Origin: Anolis sagrei
Lineage: Eukaryota > Chordata > Lepidosauria > Squamata > Anolidae
Reading direction: 5' to 3'
Length of the DNA stretch: 64,000 nt
Assembly: GCF_037176765.1 (NCBI RefSeq)
Contig: NC_090024.1
Location: 193,808,278 to 193,872,277, forward strand
A program made the translations under genes and the position numbers. The first letter of the stretch is position 1; each line of letters begins with the position of its first letter. The notes under the pieces are model-generated. The model was not told where the DNA came from. It searched no databases and was given only the letters and a program-made list of their open reading frames with translations. This document shows positions 12,901 through 23,551 of this stretch, one piece after another.

Positions 12901-15900
12901 CATTAGCAAGTCAGATGAGGGGAAGTACACCTGCTTTGCTGAGAATTTCATGGGCAAAGCAAACAGCACAGGAACCTTGTCAGTTCGAGGTAAGGAATAC
13001 TTACTTTTTTTCTAGGGCCAAACATAATGGAATAATTAATAACCAATTTTGCCAACATTTTCTCCTGGAAAGTACAACAGCAAAAAAGAGAGCATGTCAT
13101 TTGTTCATTGCAAAATAATTAAAAGAAACAAAATCTTCTCTATCCAATCTCAAAGGTGATTTTAATATGGAATGAGCAGATAATATATGTCTATATCCAA
13201 ACAAGAGCATAGATACCGTGAAGGTGTTTTGTTAATGGCATGCGGTAACCATAAACAACCCCTAAGAATTATCCCACCTCTATTTTGCAGATGCCACTAA
13301 AATCACTCTTGCACCATCCAGTGCTGACATTAACGTAGGTGAGAACATTACCTTGAAGTGCCATGCCTCTCATGACCCAACAATGGATCTTACATTTACT
13401 TGGTGTCTGGATGACTTACTCATTGACATTAGCAAGTCTGAAGGCCACTACAAGAGAGCTAGTACAGTGAGTATTTCAAATTCCCTATAATCTCTTAGAA
13501 GTGATCATGGTGTGTGGAGAACCCAGCACTCTTCTGTGTCTAGCTCTTGTTCTCTAATATCTTTCAAGTTAATGCATATACAACTGTGATTTCCATGACA
13601 TGCCTCATCTTTTAAACATGTAGATTGTGAGTCAGCTTGATTCTGACTTTAGTTCTTGCTTCCCTTTTCTAGAAAGAAAATATTGGAGACCTTATGGTTT
13701 TGAATGCTCAGTTGAAACATGCTGGTCGATATACTTGCACAGCCCAGACTGTGGTGGACAGTGCTTCTGAATCAGCCACCCTAGTTGTAAGAGGTAAATT
13801 CTTTCTTTCTTTCTTTCTTTCTTTTCTTTTCCTTCCTTCCTTCCTTCCTTCCTTCCTTCCTTCCTTCCTTCCTTCCTTCCTTCCTTCCTTCTTGTGTTTG
13901 TTTGACTTTTGTGTATGTTTGCCTTGGATATTTCATTGTGTTTTTATTGTTATATTATTATATTGTGATCTATTTTACAATTTATCTTAAAAGAGAGTAT
14001 ACGTGTGATGAGTTGGATCCAGAATAGTACTTAGCAGTCCTCATGCTGAAAGTATCTTCATGATTCATCCTTCCTCTTGAGGCTCCATGAAAAGCTAACT
14101 CAAGGAGCAGCCTGAGCGATGATGCAAACAAAAGGAGCACAGAGAAAGATCATATCCCTGCCTTCTTATTGGAGCCTCCACTAGATGTTGGGGCCTTCCA
14201 TGGATGGAAGCAGCCCTTCTATTCCTATAATGCCCCAGTTCAAGTCCAACTCCTAAAAACAGATAGAGGCAAGCTCCTGTGCTCCAAGGGGCAATTTTCC
14301 AACATCAGGAAGCCCCAGCAGCCACACCATATTCCCAGCTTTGTTTGGGTGTTTTCTTTTGTTTGTTTTTTTTACAAAAGAAACAAAATGAAACCAGAAG
14401 GATTCACAAGCGCTCTTCCAATTTTATTTTATAAAAAAAAATTACAGATCTGTTGACTGCATCTTGATTAGACGGAGGATTGTTACTAATAACAATGTTT
14501 CTCAGTTTGTTTTGTTTATTCAGCCAAAAAGGTAAAATAAGGGTTGGATCAGCCAAGGATGTGCCAATGCTCCATAGTATTTCCACCCCTGCTGTATTCC
14601 ATAAAATAAATTGAAAAGCTGTGTATATGTAGATACACAGAGCAATACACCCTTCCAAAGAAAACAACTTTACGACACTCAGAGGCTGCATTTTCCACTG
14701 TCAAACAGCTCTTACCATCAGGGATTTCTTCCTAATATTTAGGTGGAATCTCTTCTCTTCCAGTTTGAATTTGTTGCTTCATGTCCTAGTTTCTGGAACA
14801 GGAAAAAAACAAGTCTGCCCCCTCCTCAGTAATTACATCCTTTCAAATATTTAAACATGGCTATTGTGTCCCTTCTTAATCTCTTCTCCAGGCTAAACAT
14901 ACCCAGGTCCCTAAACCACTTCTCATAGGACTTGGTTTCTAGAATTTTTATTTGCAAATCTTTTTAAACTGCTTAAATTTACTGTAACCTCTATACTTCC
15001 CTGGAGTCCTGTAATACAGGGGAAGATGTGTGTGTGTGTGTGTGTGTGTAATCTTGTAGACTATCACATAGCTCAGATTTAAGCAACAGAATTCAAGTCA
15101 TAAAGTCAGATTGTGTTGTTATTTCCGATGTTGCTCTTTTGGTTTGGTAGGACCACCCGGGCCTCCTGGGGGACTGGTAGTCACAGACATCAAGGACACA
15201 ACAGTGCAACTAAGCTGGAGTCGGGGCTTTGATAACCACAGTCCAATAGCCAAATATGTCATCCAGGTCCGCACACCTATCTTCTCCCAGTGGAAGCAAG
15301 CACGCACCAGTAAGTGTCTTGAGGGCAGTGGGCCAGACTCCACATGCTCCAGTATTAAACTTCACTTCTCTCCTTTTACTGCTGCTTGCTCTATTTGTTC
15401 TATTCTTGTTCTTTTGGGTTATAGATCCTGCAAATATTGAAGGGAATTCAGAGACAGCCCAAGTAGGCAATCTCATCCCATGGATGGATTATGAATTTCG
15501 GGTCCTGGCCAGCAACATCCTTGGTATTGGAGAGCCCAGCATGCCATCTGCCAAAATTCGCACCAAAGAAGCTGGTGAGTACATCTCTTTAATTAAAGAG
15601 GAAAAATGCCAGGGATCAACTGGACAATGTTGCCAGAATTATCTGAATTAAAGAACATCCTCCAGATATTCTTTATCTGATTCCACTAGAGTCCAGCATC
15701 AATTACTGATTAGCATAAACTTTACATAGCCTTCACCTAGTCATGAGAACGTTCTGTAAATATCCTAAAGTGTTTATTCTGACATTCTTTTTATTGCATT
15801 TTTTCTTAGATTCCCTTAAAACTCCCAGAAATATTTAAAAATTGTTGACTGAGATTCAGGTAGTTAATTAATGTGCATCATACACATTTGTGACTAATTT

Positions 15901-18136
15901 AGGGAATATATGGAGACCGTGAAATTTATTTTTTATTTTTATTTATTTTATTGTTTATTCTTCTGCAGAAGAAGGTAAGTTAGAACCATGTGAAAGTCCC
16001 TCAGTCCTCAATTACCAGACAGCAGCCATCATGAGCCACAGTTGTCTGTTCCCCTCTTTATCAGGAAGGAGCTAACTGATATTTCCACTTCCCGTCTTGT
16101 GAGTAATCTTCAGTGCAATAGCTAATTGTAACAGGGACCCTGCTTCTGGCTGACATACTAGAGGTTGCTCATGGGAATTGGGGTGAAAACATCAACCAGC
16201 TGTTTCCTGATCTATAGGCAAACAGACCCATGTCAATTGCAATGACTGCTGCCTGATAATGAAGATGGTTGGGATTGGGCTTGGAGACACAATCTTGGCT
16301 ATATAATTATGGTGTTTATGTCATGGACAGAATGTTCTGGTTTATAATTATATTTAAAAATCAAAAGATCAGAAGATCTATCTGAATATATGTATTAATA
16401 AGCAACTTTTTAGCCTTCCTCAGGACATAACTGCTGTTCTTTTCTTTAGTGCTATTGTTTCAGTTTTGCTTGGCTTTCTGAATTAACATACATTTTGTCC
16501 TTCTCACTTGGAAAAACAACAGCTCCAACCGTTGCACCATCTGGGCTCAATGGGGGAGGAGGAGCACCTGGAGAACTGATCATCAATTGGACGGTATGCT
16601 GATTATAGTGAAATGGTTAATAACAGCAGGACAAATGTGTTTCTCCTAGGAACAAGCAAATAAGCAAAACAGTCATGTGAGAAAGAAGAATGATGCCTCT
16701 TCCATTCCAATATGGCAATAAAGACATATTTGAGTTAATATAGGTCGTTGAAGCTATATTAATGGTAATCAAATGCCCTGATCAGATATTTTCCCTATGC
16801 ACAAAAGAATGTAGAAATAGTATGTATAAACACATACAATAAATATCCCAATGTTCCAGTGAAGAGCTAGAAGAAGACTAGGCAAACTGGAATCACCTGT
16901 ACTGAGCTCCAAAATCAACTCCAGTTTTGTTAGAAAGCTTATTTAGAATAACAAACCCAATACCTTTAAAATAGTTCAGAGGCCCTGCAGTTTGTTTAAA
17001 AGGATAGAAGCTTCCAAGAGCCATCATGAGGTGAACTTCTGGAGACTAGTTAATTTGACTTTTTTGTGTGTATGTAGCTACAGGCTTTCTTCCATTGGAT
17101 GTGTAATGGCTTTAAGAAAAATGCAATATATGTCTGACTGATGCACTGGAATATCTGCTATGTCCTCTTCTGTTACAGTCCTAATTGAGAAAAATGCAAT
17201 AAATCTCTTACCAATTGACTGGAATATCTGCTGTGTCCTCTTCTGTCACAATCCTAAACCTGGTGCCAGATGTGGGAATTCAGAAACATGGTGTTTGGGC
17301 TCCACAAATGAGTTCTAAAATTTTCAGAATGTATAGGTTTGCTTGCCACTGACAAACTGTTTTTAAGCAGTAGCTTCATGTTGATTATGATGAGTAAGGC
17401 AGGTCTATGCTTGCTGTTGTATTAACTTGGATAACATGGCAATAAGAAAGTTCCATGAACTGTATGTATGAACATTGAATGTTTTTATTATTAAGTCTCA
17501 AAATGACTCTCGATATTCTGTGTGAATATTATTGTGACATCTATTGAACACAGATTTTAGTCTAGCTCTTCTGGCCTGGCCTGCTGTAAGATATAAGTGC
17601 ATAGCATATGTATGGTATTAATATAAAATCTTAAACCCAGGCTGATGTTACTGACTTTTTTGGTTTTGTTTGATGGAATTTGAACCACTTCTCTTCATTC
17701 TGGTCTTGACTTATATCTCAGCCAATACAACGGGAGTACCAAAATGGAGATGGCTTTGGATATAAGCTTACTTTCCGAAAGGAAGGCACTCAGGTCTGGA
17801 AAACTGCAACCGTGCTAGGGGCAGAATCACTGCATTATGTGTATCGCAATGAGAGCATAGCACCTTATACGCCATTTGAAGTGAAGATCAAGGCCTTCAA
17901 CAAGAAGGGAGAAGGACCTGAAAGCCTGGTATCCATTGTACACTCTGCAGAAGAAGGTAAGTTAGAACCATGTTATATAAAATATTGCTTAAGTGTACTT
18001 AAATTTAATTATTTTAGTTTTTGAATGATACCAAAATTAAGTCAATGTGTTGCATTGTCCTCTATGTCTTGCTCTTGATTTTTGCCTAGATATTTCAAAA
18101 CTGGAAAGAAGTTGCTTACAATTGCAGGTTGTCCTC

Positions 18137-18179
<43 letters not shown>

Positions 18180-21100
18180 CACACACTACATAGTAAATTG
18201 CTGTTATTTTACTTCGACAGAACCAAGAGTTGCTCCCTCCAACATTACAGTAAATATTGTTATGGCTACAGAAATGGATATATCTTGGAATCCTGTGGAA
18301 GACCATGATATGAATGGAGTTCTCCTGGGATATGAGGTAAGTGGAGGAAATACTGGACGTTCACGTTCAGAACTCCAACTCTCTGACTCAGAAAGAAGGT
18401 TTAGTCTGGATAAAATCATATCAACTTGCGAAGCTGATTCAAGGAAGTCCCTATTGTGAAACTGTCAGTAGAGGTTGTTCCTAGGAAATAATCTAACACT
18501 GACTTAATAAACATATAGTAAGAGTCCTGTACACACTGGGGATACCATGTTTCTGAATGGACCATGGTTTCCTGAAACCTTAGATACAACTGAAAGCCAC
18601 TAAATTACCTGACTTCCCATCCCAGCATACAATTGAATGCCACTAAATTACCTGACTTCCCAATCCAGCATTGGAGCAAATTCAATTTTTTTTCCTAGAC
18701 ATGAGTAAGTGAAACTGCAGGCCTGAGTTCTGCAATTATTAGGGTCTTACTGCACTTCAGTACCTGACAAATTCAGGTCCTTTTTCATTGTTGTCTTCAG
18801 ATCCGATACTGGAAGCATGGTGACAAAGAAGAGGCCGCTGACAGAGTGAGGACAGCAGGCCTTGTCAGCTCGGCACATGTGACAGACCTCCACCCAAACA
18901 CAAAGTACCATGTGGCAGTCAGAGCTTACAACCGAGCAGGGACTGGACCAGCCAGCATTCCCACAAGCTTCACAACAACAAAGCCCCGTAAGTAGCACTA
19001 GATTAAGAGATAGTTGTCAGCCTCCTCTGAGTGTGCTTTGATAGTATGTTTGATAGCAATTATTGATTTTTTTATGAGTTGAAGCCACGTTTTGAAGCTT
19101 GAAACAGGGCTTCTCCTGCATTGCAAGAGAATTGGGAACACCTGCTGAATGTGATGTTGTGATATGGAGAGGAAGGGTTGGATCCCTGAATATGCAACAT
19201 GATATGCAATATGCAACATGAGTATGCAATATGATATCTTCAGTGGGCAGAGAACTTTTGTTTTGGGGAATCAGATCCTGGACCTAACACTATAATAATT
19301 TGGGTTGCTTTTGTTTTTATAATTTGTAATGTGTGTCACTTCCAGGTCATTTTCTGTTTGTTATGAAAGTCAACTGACCTGCCAAGCTATTACTCCACCC
19401 AATCCCATGCAGGGTATCTTTTTGTAATCAAAAGCATCCTTATCATTCTTAAGTCATTGGAAGGATAAGAAGGATTTTATGGGCTGCTTCTTTTCCCTTT
19501 TTTGAAATGGAAAGTGATCAGGGAGTCAGTTTTTTAAAAATGTTTCTAGACAAAGAGTGGTGGCCAAAACGTGTTTAAATAGACAATTATGTCTCTGTGG
19601 ATTCTAGGGATGGGATTGACCATTTTTAGGTTGACTTTATTTGGATGTTGCCCTTCTTAGATTCCTGCTGGGGGTCTGCTTATGACCTCTGAGCCTTACA
19701 GGTTCTATTCAATACTTCAGTTGGCAGGTCCCCTCACCATCTCTTTGTGGATGGATGAGGTTTCTGTGCATCATGCTTGACAATTTGCACCTGGCTAGAC
19801 TTTCTTATAGTTTGTTACTTTGGTCCCTTTAGTTCTCAAGCATTGTCTATTTGGCAGATCAGTATCAATATTCCCCATAAGAATCTCTTAAGCTCTAGAT
19901 TTGCAGAAAATTTATGTACCAGGAAAATAAACATCAATCTTCATAAGTATTTCATATATTCATTACGGAAAACAATTTGTTTATACAGTTACGCACTCCT
20001 TGTTGGATATTCATTATGCACATTTTCTTTCATATACATAGACAATCTGTATTGCTTTTGTTATACTTTTTATTGATTACAATGCAGTACATGTATAGTA
20101 CATGGAGATACAGTGTCATGTGGTTTGCATATTGGGCTGGGACTCTGGAGACAAGGGTTCAAATGTGTGCTGCAGTGCAGAAACCTACTGGGTGACCTTG
20201 GGCAAATCACACTCCTTCAGTCCCAAAGGGAACCCCCTCTGAACAAATCTTGCAAAAAAAAAAAACAAAACCTCATGATAGGTTCACTTTAGGGTTACCA
20301 TAAGCTGGAACAATTTGAAGGCTCTCCTCCCTCACACAGATTTTATGAGAAAAAAAGCAGGACGCTTTGATCTCCTTACAGGAAATGCAGAATATAAATA
20401 AAGCAAATATATCAAATACATAAATGGGTCAAGTCACAAATACTGCTTCTCTACTGGAAAGGCTTTTTTGTCCTTTTCACCACAGAGGCACAAATCAGTA
20501 GGGTGGATAGAGAGCAAGCATGTCTAAATTCTAGACATTGTTCATTGAGGTAATGACAATTGATAAATCTACAGATCACCTTCAAGGAGTAACAGGTACA
20601 ATTAAAAACTGCAGGATTAATTTTCTGCCTTCCCAGTTTATCTCACAGTCCTTCAGCTTGCTGCTGGTTGACTCAGCATATGTCTTTATCCTTTGCCTCT
20701 TCTAGCACCAAGAAGGCCACCTGACAACATATCCTGGAAGTTTTCCAGCTCCAGTGTGAGCATCAAGTGGGATCCCGTGGTTGCCAAGGCGGATGAGTCT
20801 GCTGTTACTGGCTATAAGGTACTTGTAACAAGTCCTTCATCTGGCTGAGAAGTTTTTAGGTTTGGACGTGCAATATAGCCAGGAGGTAAAATGTAGGGGC
20901 TCTGGATAATTAACTCTGGGTTGTTTATCTAATGAGAGGAGAGTGGCTCCATTTATTTTACATGAGGTTCTGCATCAAATCTGTTTTGCCTCTGTTGAGC
21001 AGCACTGTATTTTCTCAAGCTATCCTGGAGGCTAAAAACCCATGTCTACTTATTTGTCAAAAATGTCTGGACCTTCACGTCACAATAATTATGATCAGTT

Positions 21101-23498
21101 TGAGCTTTTAGAAGGAGGATGTTGAAAAATAGGCATTAATCAGTGGAACAACATCTATAGTAAGCTCAAAATGCTGTTGTCCATAGATGCTGTATCACAT
21201 TGACTCGCATTCAGATCCTATCCTGTACATTGTCAGCAATAATCGGATTGAGATCCCAGTCCCAGAAGATTCAACTCATGCTCTGGTGCAAATCAGAACA
21301 ACAGGTCCTGGTGGAGATGGAGTCCCAGCAGAGGTGCATATTCTGAGGAATGGCGGTGCGTATAGTCTTCTCTTTTTCTACATTTTTACCTTTATCCCAG
21401 CAGACAGTTTCAAGATAGCAGGATCTTAGCTTAAAAACAAGCTAATTTATACTCTCCTCATTGTTTGACTTGATTTTGTGGCTTTGTTGAAAAAAATAGC
21501 ATGTGAGTGCTCTACCAGATCTCTCCCGCCACTACATTTCTTGGAGGACTAATAACACTTTAGATCAATGGTTCTCAACCTGTGGTCCGAGGACCATAAA
21601 TAGTCCGCAAGAACTAATATGGTCTGTGACCTCACCATTACTATATTTTTGCAATGACGGCAACAAGAGAGCAACACACTTATAGTGCTGAGGCTTATTA
21701 AATATGGTTTTCTGTGGGCAAGCAGATGGTAACTACTGGATGGCATATGTTCTGTATCAGAAACTAGAGCTGATGTGGTCCAACTATGCAATTTTCTGAA
21801 TCAGCACCCAAAATAACCAAACCAAATCTAAAATTGACCAAAAACTAATTCGTAACTTTTTTTTAGTAGTAATGTTGGAGAGTGGTACCTGGTCAAAGTG
21901 GTCCCTGGTCAAGTGGTCCCTGGTCAAAAAAAGGTTGGGAACCACTGCTTTAGATTAAGAATGAATAGCATTTCTGACTTTGCTGAGTGGCCAAAGGCTA
22001 TTATTATTTATTATTTATTTAAAGCATTTATATTCTGCCCTTCTCACCCTGGAGGGGACTCGGGGCGGAGCACAACATATAAACGGCAAACATTCAATGC
22101 CAGGAAATAAATAGACTATACACATACATAAACATTAAAATAACTAAAATCATTAAAATCATTTGTCTCAACATTAAAATCCACTGTTTGAACTGTCTCA
22201 ATCATCTGTGTCCCATCTGGTTCGCATGGTAAGATTTCCTATTGCTGCCTTATTACTCTGGCTACAGATGCAAACTCACACACTTTTCTTATGCCCTTTG
22301 TAAATTAGGTCACTAAGAGAGATAAGAGGTTTAAACCACTTTACCACGTAAACACTGATTGTTCCTACATGCCCTCTTTCCCAGAATAGTTGACTTCCCA
22401 CTGTTTGGTGGATTGATGGTTCTATTATTCTTGTGTAGTGGGAGCAGCAGAAGTATATGTGAAGAAGGAGTTTGGGGGGGGGGGGCAATAGAGAACATGT
22501 GACACATGAGTTGCCAACACTCTTGGTTTAGATCAGGGGTCCTCAAACTTTTTGAACAGGGGGCCAGTTCACTGTCCCTCAGACTGTTGGAGGGCCGGAC
22601 TATAGTTTTCACGGGAATATTGTGAAACATTTGTTTTATATATTGTGAAACATTTATTTCTAATTACAAATAAATGAAATTTTGACTTCAAGCATGTCGT
22701 AGCATGGGTAACAGGTTTACTATAACAGCAGGAACTCATGAATATGTTTACTGATCAGCCTATTGGCCAAACTTTTTGGCCAATAGTTTGTGGCAGCCAC
22801 AGAGTTTCTGGATGAGAACTACTACTTTCAAAGTAAGGGCCGCACAATTAAACAGAAAATAACACTTTCAAACCAGGAACAGATTTCTGTTCTACAGTTT
22901 AATATTACGTTTATTTATACACCACTTTTTGTCTCCACAAGGAGACTGTGGGCCCTTCCAGACGCCCTATATCCCAGGATCTGATCCCAGGTTTTCTGCT
23001 TTAAACTAGATTATTTGAGTCTGCACTGCCAGATAATCTGGGATAAACAGAAAACCTAGGATCAGATCCTGGGATATAGGGCCCTGTCTGGAAGGGTCCT
23101 TCCAAACAGCCATATTACCCAGAATATCAAGGCAGATAATCCACAATATCTGCTTTGAACTGCATTATCAGAGTCCACACTGCCATGTAAGCCAGTTAAG
23201 TGTGGATTTTATACAGCTGTGTGGAAGGGGCCAAAATAGCTTACATTTCAATACAATTTTAAATCTACAAATATATGAAACATTACAATAGAATTAAACT
23301 TCATTATTATTCTTTAAAACAGGCATGGGCCAGCTTGGGCCCTCCTTCCTCCCAGCCCCTTCCTTCTGCCAGGCAGGAAGATAGAAATTTCTATTTTTTT
23401 TATTATTATTATTATTATTAGACATACAATTGGAAGGAACCCCCAAAGTCATCTAATCCATCCCCTTCTTTCTTCCAGGCAGGAAGATAGCAATAGTA

Positions 23499-23551
<53 letters not shown>

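Noticed and set aside
13694-13990. 98-codon frame with LPSFLPSF repeats
   Set aside because: Exon 13673-13793 continued into the (TTCC)n microsatellite after its donor.
18082-18459. 125-codon frame with RERERE
   Set aside because: It is the true FNIII-3 exon plus read-through of the (GA)18 repeat and both introns.
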